52,781 bases of DNA from a bacterium (GTDB taxonomy: Bacteria > Pseudomonadota > Alphaproteobacteria > Sphingomonadales > Sphingomonadaceae), in contig JAVBXL010000054.1 of assembly GCA_030824575.1 (NCBI GenBank), forward strand, positions 1-52,781, written 5' to 3'. This document shows positions 28,123 through 36,328 of the stretch, piece by piece. Below the pieces are notes generated by a model, which ran no database searches, was not told the DNA's origin, and saw only the letters and a list, made by a program, of their open reading frames with translations. Numbering within the stretch: position 1 is the first letter of the stretch; every line of letters begins with the position of its first letter. Both the position numbers and the translations under genes were made by a program.

Positions 28123-28265
28123 ATTCTTTGTTTTCCTACATCCCTAGCGAACCGAAAAAGCCTAGCATTCCCTGGCTTTTCGGGCTGATTCGCGTCCCAC
28201 TTCATCCATTCGCATCTGTCGGTGACCGATTTGGCGTGTGGTAAAAAGCGTGGGAGAATATCGGC

Positions 28266-29398
28266 ATGGGAAAGCTCTCCGTAATAGGTGTGAAGGCGGC
28301 AAAGCGACCGGGCCGCTTCGGCGATGGCGATGACCTGTTCTTAGTGGTCGGCGCGACCGGCTCCAAAAGCTGGGTGGGCAGGGTCCAGAAGCATGGTCGC
28401 AGGCGCGACATCGGATTGGGCAGTGCAGCGAAGGTGACGTTGTCTGTTGTCCGCGACCGGGCGCGGGAGGTGCGGACCTGGGTGGAGCTTGGCCTCGACC
28501 CTGTGTTCGAGAAGCGCAAGGCGGGCGGCATACTGACATTCAGGGAATCGACGGCCAAGGTCTATGCGGCCAACCGTAAGACTTGGCGCAACGAAAAGCA
28601 TGAGGGGCAATGGCTGCGAACGCTAGAAGCCTTCGCCTTTCCCATCATCGGCGACATACGGGTATCCGAGATCACTGGCCCGATGATCCGCAACGTCCTG
28701 GCCGAAATCTGGCTGACCAAACCGGAAACGGGGCGTCGGGTGCGCCAGCGGATCGGCGCGGTTTTGGATTGGGCCTTTGCGTCGGGCTATCGCGAAACCG
28801 AAGCGCCGATGCGATCCATCACCAAGGGGCTGCCGCGCCAACCCAAAAAGGACGGGCATTTTGCCGCCATGCCCTACGCCGATGTAGCCGCTTTCATGGT
28901 CAGGCTGCGCGAACGGGAATCGTTCAGCCGCCTTGCCTTACAGTTCGCCATCCTGACCGCTGCACGCTCTGGCGAGGTGCGCGGCGCGGTATGGACCGAG
29001 ATCGACGTCGAGAATGCGCTGTGGACCATTCCGAAGGAGCGTATGAAGGCACAGCGCGAGCATGTCGTCCCGCTGTCGAAACCGGCGCTACGCATCATCG
29101 AGCGGTGCAGCCAGTTACGGACCCGTGAATGACCTTTGATCTTCCCAGGCATGAAAGTGGACAAACCCCTCTCCGACATGACCCTGACGAAGCTCCTGCG
29201 GGAGATGAAGCAGCCTTTTCCGTTCGGCCTTCCGCGACTGGGCAAGCGAGGAAACGGACGTCCAGGGCGAGGTCGCAGAGGCGGCACTGGCATATGGTCA
29301 GGGACAAGACCGAAGCGGCCTATCGCCGTGGCAGCCTGCTGGAAAAGCGCCGCAAGCTGATGGACGACTGGTCCACCTACTGCACCACGATCAAGTGA
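28266..29398 (+). pseudogene. P4-type tyrosine integrase, inactivated
   Basis: The N-terminal arm-binding domain (DUF4102: LSVIGVKAAKRPGRFGDGDD, LFLVVGATGSKSWVGRVQKH) and core-binding domain are intact, and the catalytic domain shows TAARSGEVRGAVW (catalytic Arg). A TGA at 29130-29132 interrupts the frame after QLRTRE. The same frame goes on as LIFPGMKVDKPLSDMTL. Around 29205-29215 the expected HGFRS box is damaged and shifts frame to FRSAFRDWASEETDVQGEV, then a second shift near 29290 leads to HMVRDKTEAAYRRGSLLEKR, which retains the catalytic Tyr, ending at 29398. One stop and at least two frameshifts make it a clear pseudogene. It originally mobilised an element into tRNA-Ser. Confidence 0.85.
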
Positions 29399-29408
29399 GG
29401 GCGCTGCC

Positions 29409-29970
29409 ATGGGCAAGGTCAGCAGGGGCGGAATGGAGAAGGCCGTGCGCGAGGCGGTCACTGGCGACGCGATGACCGCCGGGCTGATGGACTACATGCT
29501 GCGTGCCCGTGCGGCACTATGGGCCGAGTATCTCGTACTTAACAAGCTCGCAGTCCAACTGGCGATGCGTGACGAGCTGTGCCGACGTTTCATGGCGATC
29601 CCCGGCGTCGGACCTGTCACCGCGCTCAGCTTTAGCAGCGCAATCGACGATCCGTCGCGCTTCCGCCGCTTACGCGATGTTGCTGCTTACTTCGGCCTCA
29701 CATTAAAGCGATGGCAGTCAGGGACGTCGATCGACGTGAAAGGGCGGATCAGCACGGCGGGCGACCCAGATGTCCGCCGCACGCTCTATAAGGCGGCATC
29801 GGCCATGCTCACCCGGTTCAAGGGGCGCGACACGATCAAGAGCTGGGACCTGCATCTGGCCAAGACCAAATGCCACGCCAAGGCGCGCGTCGCCGTCGCC
29901 CGCAAGCTCGCCGTCACCATGCATGCCATGTGGCGTGACGGCACTTTCTATGTCGGCGATCACCTATTAC
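29409..29970 (+). pseudogene. IS110-family transposase, C-terminal remnant
   Basis: An open frame from 29409 carries only the C-terminal Transposase_20 half: FMAIPGVGPVTALSFSSAID, FRRLRDVAAYFGLTLKRWQS, GRISTAGDPDVRRTLYKAAS and KARVAVARKLAVTMHAMWRD. The N-terminal DEDD catalytic domain is absent; the first residues (MGKVSRGG) do not look like IS110. After FYVGD (about 29960) the sequence is no longer IS110 and the frame runs on into unrelated codons to 30068. The element cannot transpose. It begins right after the integrase remnant. Confidence 0.85.
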
Positions 29971-30093
29971 AACACTCAGCGTCCGCACTCGGGCCTGGCC
30001 GGGAGAACCCCGGTCGACGCCTATCGGCGGATCGGGCAATCAGATCATGGGGGGCATGCCCCCCATGATCTGATGATCAAACAGGCGGCATAA
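29958..30093 (+). pseudogene. IS3/IS481-like transposase, C-terminal remnant
   Basis: In a different frame from the IS110 piece the plus strand reads ITYYNTQRPHSGLAGRTPVD, the characteristic last helix-loop of rve-type transposases (YN..RPHS.L...P), followed by a short tail ending at a TAA at 30091-30093. Everything upstream of YYNTQ is missing. The junction with IS110 lies at about 29960. The tail contains a perfect 36-base palindrome. Confidence 0.75.
30039..30074. repeat. perfect 36-bp palindrome in the transposase remnant
   Basis: The half ATCAGATCATGGGGGGCA (30039-30056) is followed directly by its exact reverse complement (30057-30074), with six G then six C around the centre CATG. It lies inside the last codons of the IS3-like transposase remnant. 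Such a strong hairpin could stop transcription or translation or be part of the element end. Confidence 0.92.
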
Positions 30094-30228
30094 ACGATCC
30101 GGATTAGCTTAACTCAGCCGCCAAACTGTCCAAGAAGGCGGGACCACCTCAGTGCCACTGACTTTCGAATCCAACACTAACGGGCGGCGCAATCCGCTAA
30201 TGACGTCCAAAATATTAAGGAATACGAG

Positions 30229-31446
30229 ATGCGATTTTTGGCTTGGGTGCCGGTAGTTTTGCTATCCCTGTCGCCTATTGTTCCCATCCAGGCCCAGGTG
30301 GAAGCGCAAATGGGCATCGATTCCGCGCCCATGGCAGGCTGCCGCCGCATTCTCCTCCGCGACCCGCAAAGCAGGACGGCTACACCTAACGTGCCTATCG
30401 GATGCATCAAGGATAATGGGCTGGAACTGCGTGGCATGGAGGCGCGGATAGGTCGACCGGTAACATCCTTTGCCGCCACCCCGATGATGGGAGCGAACTG
30501 GCTGATGCGCGACGGAACCGCTGTCATCGTGTCGCCCAATGGCTTGCAGGCCCTTGTTGGCGCGGTACGCACCAGTGATGGAAACGCATCGGGCATCGCC
30601 GCGCAAACCCGCGCAGCGATCGGCGTGGCAGGCGCCGTAATCGGTGATGTCGCGCACGCGCCCAGCTGGGGCCTTTATTCGGATTTACAACTTCAATCCG
30701 ATGCGACCAGCTACGGTCTTGAGGTGGCTGCCAAGAACAGATCGGGCGTAGATCGGACCAGCTACCCTTATGCATTAAGCAACGGTGTGATCGGCATATG
30801 GCTCGCGGCTGGTGGCGACCCGAGCTACGGCGGCGCGCCGACAAAGCCAAGCAATGTCGCCATACAGATCGGCAAGAATGGATCGACTTGGAATCGCGGC
30901 ATCGTTTTCGCAGCTGACGGTCTCACCGGCTCCGACGGTGTAAACGGTTTTGCGACCGCGATCGAAATGGCGAAAGGCCAACTCATCCAGTGGCGCGCGC
31001 CGGGAAACGTGGATGGCGGCGCGATTTATTCGACAGTGGATAATATCCAGGGTGTGACGCGCGTCAGCCTCGAAAATGGACAAATCGCCCTACGCGGTGC
31101 CGGGGGCAAGCCAATCATGGTCGCCAAGCACGCATTTAAGAGCGTAAACTATGTCGAGGTTGCCTCCTCCCCTTCCGGTAGGGGCGCGAGCGTGAGGGCA
31201 GTTGGCGCCGACAAGGACGCAGATCTTGAACTGAGCGGCAAAGGCGCAGGCGGAGTGGTTCTCGGCGGAGGGGTTCGCCTGCGCAAGATGACGGTTTCTT
31301 CATTGCCGCAATGCTCAGCCGCGTTGGAAGGAACGCTATTTGCTGTCACTGACGCGCGCCCCGCCGGGTTCAACGCACCACTAATGGGTGGCGGGAGCAA
31401 CCACGTCATAGGCTATTGCAACGGTTCCGGCTGGACCACTCACTAG
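30229..31446 (+). CDS. exported protein with phage tail-fibre-like C-terminus
   Basis: 405 residues with a signal peptide (MRFLAWVPVVLLSLSPIVPI, cleavage near QAQ). The mature protein is Gly/Ala/Ser-rich with short beta repeats (LQLQSDATSYGLEVAAKNRS, VSLENGQIALRGAGGKPIMV) and a C-terminal part of the kind I associate with tail-fibre or receptor-binding proteins of sphingomonad phages and prophages: ADLELSGKGAGGVVLGGG, then CSAALEGTLFAVTDARPAGF and NHVIGYCNGSGW. TAAGGA is 7-8 bases before the ATG. It sits between IS remnants with no partner genes. The signal peptide is odd for a phage structural protein; a secreted or surface protein derived from one is the best guess. Confidence 0.6.
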   Translation: MRFLAWVPVVLLSLSPIVPIQAQVEAQMGIDSAPMAGCRRILLRDPQSRTATPNVPIGCIKDNGLELRGMEARIGRPVTSFAATPMMGANWLMRDGTAVIVSPNGLQALVGAVRTSDGNASGIAAQTRAAIGVAGAVIGDVAHAPSWGLYSDLQLQSDATSYGLEVAAKNRSGVDRTSYPYALSNGVIGIWLAAGGDPSYGGAPTKPSNVAIQIGKNGSTWNRGIVFAADGLTGSDGVNGFATAIEMAKGQLIQWRAPGNVDGGAIYSTVDNIQGVTRVSLENGQIALRGAGGKPIMVAKHAFKSVNYVEVASSPSGRGASVRAVGADKDADLELSGKGAGGVVLGGGVRLRKMTVSSLPQCSAALEGTLFAVTDARPAGFNAPLMGGGSNHVIGYCNGSGWTTH

Positions 31447-31464
31447 GCTGTAGTGACGATTTAA

Positions 31465-31630
31465 TCATTTGAGCCAAAGCATGATGCTGGCGAGTTTAAC
31501 GAAGCCGAGGAAGTTTGCGGAGAGCTTATCGTAGCGGGTGGCGATGCGTCGCCATTGCTTGAGTTTGGCAAAGAAGCCTTCGATGCCCCAGCGTTGTGGC
31601 CTGCTGCCGGTTTGGCGGACACCAAGATAG
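31465..31630 (-). pseudogene. IS5-family transposase, C-terminal remnant
   Basis: Reading leftward: RQTGSRPQRWGIEGFFAKLK, then QWRRIATRYDKLSANFLGFV and KLASIMLWLK with stop at 31465-31467. This is the standard end of IS5-group (IS427-like) transposases, including the catalytic Glu region in GIEGFFAKLK. All N-terminal sequence is missing; the fragment abuts the end of an IS3 remnant near 31631. Confidence 0.85.
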
Positions 31631-31636
31631 GCTCGT

Positions 31637-31965
31637 TCAAGCTACACCAGCTTGTGTTTTGAAGTCGATGGGGCTGAGATACCCCAAGGTTGAGTGCCGG
31701 CGTGTCGGATTATAAATCTCTCGATATAATCGAACACATCGGCTCGGGCCTGATCTCGCGACCGGTAGATATTCTTCCTGATCCGCTCGGTTTTGAGAGA
31801 GGAGAAGAAGCTTTCCATCGCCGCATTGTCCCAACAGTTGCCGGACCGGCTCATGGAACAGGTTACACCATTGTCCTTCATCAAGCGCTGGAACTGCTCG
31901 CTGGTATATTGGCTACCCTGGTCCGAGTGGTGCAGCAGGGCATCAGGCTTACCACGGCGCTTCCA
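31637..31965 (-). pseudogene. IS3-family transposase, C-terminal remnant with frameshift
   Basis: Reading leftward: PDALLHHSDQGSQYTSEQFQ, SRSGNCWDNAAMESFFSSLK (the DDE Glu is in AMESFF), then ARADVFDYIERF. There a single T appears lost near 31711-31716: the continuation YNPTRRHSTLGYLSPIDF is in the next frame, ending at a stop at 31637. The N-terminal two thirds of the transposase are missing, replaced in frame by part of an unrelated membrane protein. Confidence 0.85.
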
Positions 31966-32283
31966 TGGCTGCTTGGCGACCGCGAGCGACTGGAAGGTCG
32001 TCATCTCGTCGCGTAAGGCGTTGATCCAGATCTGCCGAAAGTCAGCATGCTTGATCTGCGCCGTTGTACGGACGGTGAGGTAGCCGTTCCGCAATGCCAC
32101 CATGCCAGCGATGATGGCCGCGAGAAGTGCGAGGAAGGCGGCGCCGAGCGCCGCAGCCGACGTGATCTGCGCACCACGAACAGTGGCCTGCGGTGCCCCA
32201 AGGCTGGCGGGCAACATCGCCGCTAGCCAATTGCCCAAGTTTACGAGCCAGTCCCCCATTTGTCGGGTTTCGAGCGAATCCAA
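31960..32283 (-). pseudogene. 5' end of a membrane protein truncated by IS3 insertion
   Basis: Reading leftward from a TTG at 32283 (or the ATG at 32259): MGDWLVNLGNWLAAMLPASL, then a hydrophobic segment ALGAAFLALLAAIIAGMVAL, then a helical part IKHADFRQIWINALRDEMTT. At about residue 105 it runs in frame into the IS3 transposase end (PWKRRGKPDALLHH). This looks like the start of a single-pass membrane protein with a cytoplasmic coiled coil whose remainder was removed. Family not recognised. No ribosome-binding site is evident. Confidence 0.55.
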
Positions 32284-32300
32284 TCAATCGTCAACCCTCG

Positions 32301-32684
32301 TCACTCGGGGGCAGAAGCGGACATAGTCAAATGGATTAGTCCTGGGCATCGGAATGGAAAAGCAGACAGACCGGAACTCGGAACGAAAAATTAGCAGCTA
32401 AGCGACCGGAATGGGTCGACATCGGTAGACGGGAAGTGGGACAAAGCAGTCATTCGCGCTGGTACTGACAAATGGCCGCTTTTTCCTGGAGCGGACATTA
32501 TCGCTTGGATGACTATTGGTCGTGAGTCGCCAAAATCGGCCAGTCCGCAGGCGGGAACGCAAGATCCGCGCCCGAACGTGTCATTGGGGTCGCAGATGCT
32601 TTCACGATTGATCGACGATGATCAATTGCGGCGCGGTCCTTAGCTCCACCGCGCCACCGTGTTAGTGCGCCGCGGTGGAGAACG
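32301..32684. other. non-coding stretch between the relic island and the PI-PLC gene
   Basis: No gene is supported here. Near its right end is an inverted repeat, CTCCACCGCG (32644-32653) with CGCGGTGGAG (32671-32680), just downstream of the PI-PLC stop codon; it may act as a terminator for that leftward operon, although no T run follows. Short GCGGACAT-like motifs appear at about 32320 and 32495. Nothing else structured was seen. Confidence 0.5.
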
Positions 32685-33905
32685 TTATTGCGGCACCGTG
32701 CAGCGCGCCGTTAGCGTATTGCATCGCCAGCCGCCGACGAAGGGAGCCAGATGGTAACTGTTGGCATAGATATTGGGTGCGGTCAGATAGTCGGTTGAAA
32801 TGATCTGCGCGCCGCTGGCCAATGCCGCATTGCGGCGAACGCCGTCGCTCTTGCGCGCATCGGCCGTGTCGATGTCGGCACGGGTACGGACGAGATAGCC
32901 TTTCTGCACGGCGTCGCGAATGTCAGCGCCGCGGGTGATCGCATTGTCGAACAACATGAAGGCCGTGTGCGCCATGCCGGCCTTGCCCTGGACGAAGGCC
33001 ATGCGGCCTTGTAGCGAAGGCCGCCCGTCCAGATAGGGGGCGAAGGCGGGCAGGTTCATGCCCGGCACTAGATAGAGAAACAGGAATTTGCCCCGCGCCT
33101 GTGCGACGGTCGGCCAGCGCTTGGCGAGCGCTGCCGCCTCCAGCGTGGGCATGTCGTCGCGCAGGTCGTCGGGCGTAAAGACCTTGTCCCGGCCCAATAT
33201 GGCGCGGATGCTGTCATCCACTTCCTCGAATGCCGCCTTGTCGAACGGCGGCACCACCACCGCACCGGGGATGGCCTTGTCCAGCCCCGACAATTTGGGT
33301 TCCAGCAGGATGAACACCGGGCTGTGGTTCGGTTCGGAATCCGACCATTGTTTCAGTATCGTGAGGCAGGTGCGCAGGGTGGGGCATTGGCTGCGGAAAT
33401 CGAGGTCGGCGACGTGGAAGACCTTCATGCCCGGCTTTGCCAGTTCTTCGCGATAGATGGGCGCTAGTTCAGTGGCGCCCTGTTCGCGCAACTCGCGATA
33501 GGGCAGCGGATCGGCATAGGCGCCGCCCTTGGGATCGGGCTGCATGTCGATCTCCAGGCTCCGAACGCCGCTGCGCAATTGGGCCTGCAGGGGGATCTGA
33601 ACATAGTCCAGTCCATTCTCCACGTCGCTCAGCCCGGCAGGATGCTCGTCGTGCATCGCCGCCGCCTGTGCGGGCGACAGGCCCTTGACCGCGCTGTCCA
33701 TCAACGCGGCAAGGCGCGGTGCCATCAGCGCCATGACCCGTGGGTCGGCCGGAATAGCGTAACTGTTGTGCGTGCCGACCACCTGGATCTGGTTGATTTG
33801 CAGCGTATCCTGGGAAAGGGCGGCAGCCGGTTTGGTGCCCTGCGCCACCGCCACGCCTGCAAGGAGCGCAGCGGCAGACAGGCCGCCAGCGATATAGTTT
33901 TTCAT
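32685..33905 (-). CDS. exported PI-PLC-type phosphodiesterase (Ca2+-dependent PLC-C1-like)
   Basis: 406 residues with signal peptide (MKNYIAGGLSAAALLAGVAV, cleavage near AQG). The catalytic TIM-barrel features of phosphatidylinositol phospholipase C-like enzymes are visible: QVVGTHNSYAIP with His46, SLEIDMQ with Glu118 and Asp120 (metal ligands), and KVFHVADLDF with His164, the second catalytic histidine. FILLEPKLSG and PAFAPYLDGRP follow. It is expected to cleave a phosphodiester such as a glycerophospho- or phosphoinositide headgroup outside the cytoplasm. It lies 23 bases after the TonB receptor gene on the same strand, so the two are almost certainly an operon. Actual substrate unknown. 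Confidence 0.85.
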   Translation of the reverse strand: MKNYIAGGLSAAALLAGVAVAQGTKPAAALSQDTLQINQIQVVGTHNSYAIPADPRVMALMAPRLAALMDSAVKGLSPAQAAAMHDEHPAGLSDVENGLDYVQIPLQAQLRSGVRSLEIDMQPDPKGGAYADPLPYRELREQGATELAPIYREELAKPGMKVFHVADLDFRSQCPTLRTCLTILKQWSDSEPNHSPVFILLEPKLSGLDKAIPGAVVVPPFDKAAFEEVDDSIRAILGRDKVFTPDDLRDDMPTLEAAALAKRWPTVAQARGKFLFLYLVPGMNLPAFAPYLDGRPSLQGRMAFVQGKAGMAHTAFMLFDNAITRGADIRDAVQKGYLVRTRADIDTADARKSDGVRRNAALASGAQIISTDYLTAPNIYANSYHLAPFVGGWRCNTLTARCTVPQ

Positions 33906-33928
33906 GATACGTGTCTCCGGTCCGGCGA

Positions 33929-36208
33929 TCAGAAGCTGACGTTGACGAAGCCGCCAACCGTGCGGCGGGCATTGGGCGAGGTGTAGTGGAGCAGGGCGAG
34001 CGCGCCGTAATTCTGCCAGCCCGTCGAGAAATAGGTGTCGAACAGGTTGCGGGCATATATGCCGACCTCGACCGTCTTGTTGGGGAGCGCAACGGTGAGG
34101 CGGGTGTTGACCAGGCCATAGCTTGGGACGTTGGAATAATCGGGCTGGCCCACCACGGTCCAATATTCGCTGCGATAGGCATAGTCGGCATGGGCGCGCA
34201 CGCCGAAGCCGGAGCCGAACTCGGTTTCATAGTCGATCGCCGCCGTGCCCGACCATTTGGGCGAATTGGTCAGTCGCGATCCGGTATAGTCGGTGGTGGC
34301 GTTATAGACATAGTCGGTGAACTTGGCGTCGGTATAGCTGAGCGCCCCCGACAGGGTCAGGCCGCGCACCGGCTGTACCGCGACATTGCCCTCGACCCCC
34401 TGCGTGCGCAGGCCGCCCGCATTGCCGATCACCGTCGCATCGATCAGGCCGCCATTGCCATCGGGAATCTTGGTCAGGATGGTCGCCTGGAAATCCTTGA
34501 AGTCCGACCGGAAGATGTCGACATTCACGCGCAGGCGGCGGCCGAACCATTCGGACTTGATGCCCGCTTCCCACGCCTTGACCGTTTCGTCGCGATAGGG
34601 CGCATATTTGTTGCCGACAAAGGCGATGCCCGCCGGCTTGTAGCCGGTCGAATAGCTCGCATAGAGCATGACATTGTCGGTGACCTGGAACTGCGGCGCG
34701 ATGCGGTACGAGAAATTATTGCCCGACACCTTGCCATAGTCGATGGCGGGCGCGGCGCTTGATCCGACGAAGATCGGTGTGTAGCCAGCGATCGGCACGG
34801 GATCGACGGTGATGAAGTCCAGACCCTGCGAGTTGTTGTCGTGGGTGTAACGGCCGCCCAGCGTCAGGCTGAGGCGGGGTGAAAAATTGAACTTCAGCTG
34901 GCCAAAACCCGCCATTGTCTCGTTCTTCGCATCGAAGCGCGATGCATTGGCATCCACACCGATCGCGCCGGTCAGTGCGAACAGCGTTGGCGCCGGAACG
35001 CCATTGGTGTAGAGCGGCGTGCCCAGCGTCCCCCATTGCAACTGCACCTGGCGGGCGCGCAGATCGTTGTAGAAGCCGCCGACCAGCCATTCGACGAACC
35101 CCCCGGTGGGGGAGGCCAGATGGACTTCCTGGCTGACCTTTTCGGTATCCAGATAGCCGTTGTTGAACGTCACATAGGAATAGCGATCGGTCGGCGTCAG
35201 GTTGACTGGGGTCGCATTATCATAGCGAGTGCGGCGATAGGCACTGATCGAGGTCAGGTCGAGATCGCCCAGCTTGCCATTGACGCGCAGCGATGTGCCC
35301 CATTCTTCGGTCGTGATTTCACCGAACGAAGAGTCGGCCGTGTCGGCGCTTTCCGGGCCGGGGAAGACGCCTAGTTCGTTCAGGATGGCGGTGACCGCGG
35401 CGGGCTGGCCCGATACCGGCGTGCGCACGCTGCTGTCCCAATGATAGGCATAGTCGCCCGACAGCATCAGGTTGAAGCTATCCGACGGTTCCAGATACAG
35501 TTTGGCGCGACCGCCATATTCATGCTGCGATCCGACCTTGCGGTTGAGCGTCACGTTGCGGCCGAAGCCATCGAACGCCTGGTCGAAGCCGGACACGCGC
35601 AGCGCGGCGATGGGGCCGAGTGGGATATTGACCGTGCCGTTCAAAATGCGCTCGTCATGCTCGCCGAAGCTGGCGCTGGCGCGCACGGAGGTGTCGCCGA
35701 TCTTGGGCTTGCCTGTGGTCACAGCGATGACGCCCGACGTGGCGTTCTTGCCGAACAACGTGCCCTGCGGCCCCATCAGCACGTCGACGCGCTCGATATC
35801 GACCAGGCCGGTCAGGCCGTTGGCGCGCTGGCCGTCCATGACAACATCGTCGACGACGACGCTGACCGACTTGGCGTTGGAAAAGTCGAAGGAGGTGCTG
35901 CCAACGCCACGGATCTGGAAGGCGGCGCCTTGGGTCGGATCATATTGCACGCCGGGCATGGTATATTGCAGGTCGGTGACCGACGTATAGCCGGTCTTGG
36001 CCAGCGTTTCGCCGCTGATCGACTGGATCGCCAGAGGCACCTTCTGGCTGCTTTCGGCGCGACGCTCGGCCGTCACCACGATTTCCGTGAGTCCCGAATC
36101 GTCTGCGGGCTTCTGCGCTTGGGCGATTCCCGCGCAGAGGGGCGCCGCGGCGCCCATCAGCACCGTGGTCATCAGGTAGAAGCGGCGTTTTCCGTTGTGA
36201 ATTGACAT
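33929..36208 (-). CDS. TonB-dependent receptor
   Basis: 759 residues. Signal peptide ending GIAQAQ, TonB-box-like GLTEIVVTAERR, plug domain (SLQ-type VTDLQYTMPGVQYDPTQG, IQIRGVGS-type FQIRGVGSTSFDF, VDDVVMDGQRANG, VDVLMGPQGTLFGKNATSGV) and a 22-strand-type barrel ending TVGGFVNVSF. This is the plain iron-complex/nutrient receptor architecture found in large numbers in sphingomonads. It is followed by the PI-PLC gene and preceded by a TetR-type regulator gene, both on the same strand. The 120-base gap before it holds two similar 13-base elements that may be operators. Substrate inferred to be a product or substrate of the PI-PLC. Confidence 0.93.
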   Translation of the reverse strand: MSIHNGKRRFYLMTTVLMGAAAPLCAGIAQAQKPADDSGLTEIVVTAERRAESSQKVPLAIQSISGETLAKTGYTSVTDLQYTMPGVQYDPTQGAAFQIRGVGSTSFDFSNAKSVSVVVDDVVMDGQRANGLTGLVDIERVDVLMGPQGTLFGKNATSGVIAVTTGKPKIGDTSVRASASFGEHDERILNGTVNIPLGPIAALRVSGFDQAFDGFGRNVTLNRKVGSQHEYGGRAKLYLEPSDSFNLMLSGDYAYHWDSSVRTPVSGQPAAVTAILNELGVFPGPESADTADSSFGEITTEEWGTSLRVNGKLGDLDLTSISAYRRTRYDNATPVNLTPTDRYSYVTFNNGYLDTEKVSQEVHLASPTGGFVEWLVGGFYNDLRARQVQLQWGTLGTPLYTNGVPAPTLFALTGAIGVDANASRFDAKNETMAGFGQLKFNFSPRLSLTLGGRYTHDNNSQGLDFITVDPVPIAGYTPIFVGSSAAPAIDYGKVSGNNFSYRIAPQFQVTDNVMLYASYSTGYKPAGIAFVGNKYAPYRDETVKAWEAGIKSEWFGRRLRVNVDIFRSDFKDFQATILTKIPDGNGGLIDATVIGNAGGLRTQGVEGNVAVQPVRGLTLSGALSYTDAKFTDYVYNATTDYTGSRLTNSPKWSGTAAIDYETEFGSGFGVRAHADYAYRSEYWTVVGQPDYSNVPSYGLVNTRLTVALPNKTVEVGIYARNLFDTYFSTGWQNYGALALLHYTSPNARRTVGGFVNVSF

Positions 36209-36271
36209 GATTGTTGATCCGTCCCTTTGAATGTTGGGGCGGCACTAGGGTCGGATGGTGACGGTTTTAAG

Positions 36272-36327
36272 ACGATCGTTCGGTCAATTTTATGAACTTA
36301 TAACCTTTATTAAAACAATCGTACCGT
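36272..36327 (-). promoter_or_regulatory. two similar operator-like elements upstream of the TonB receptor
   Basis: On the minus strand ACGGTACGATTGT (36327-36315) and ACCGAACGATCGT (36284-36272) agree at 10 of 13 positions in direct orientation, with an AT-rich 30-base stretch between them. They lie in the only gap before the receptor gene, next to a TetR-type regulator. The AT-rich spacer would suit a promoter. Regulator binding is inference. Confidence 0.4.
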
Positions 36328-36328
36328 T

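Larger units (their letters stand above)
28120..32300. mobile_element. relic of a tRNA-Ser-associated integrative element / IS graveyard
   Basis: From the 3' end of the tRNA gene the DNA contains, in order, a decayed P4-type integrase, a truncated IS110 transposase, an IS3-like transposase end, an exported protein with a phage-like C-terminus, an IS5 transposase end and an IS3 transposase end fused to a truncated membrane protein. No complete transposase remains. I find no exact second copy of the tRNA 3' end in the window, so the right boundary is not defined; 32300 is only where recognisable debris stops. A sequence resembling the integrase leader recurs at 39573, so the original island could have been larger. 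Confidence 0.5.

Noticed and set aside
27810-28205. N-terminal extension of the EipA-like gene through the tRNA-Ser gene
   Set aside because: The extension would be translated from the complement of a tRNA gene and lacks a signal peptide; the ATG at 27809 with GGGGAG fits.
29409-30068. IS110 transposase as a complete gene
   Set aside because: The catalytic N-terminal half is missing and the last part is read from another element.
32644-32680. Inverted repeat after the PI-PLC gene as a clear intrinsic terminator
   Set aside because: The 10-bp stem is good but the loop is 17 bases and no T run follows on the relevant strand; kept only as a possibility in the region entry.
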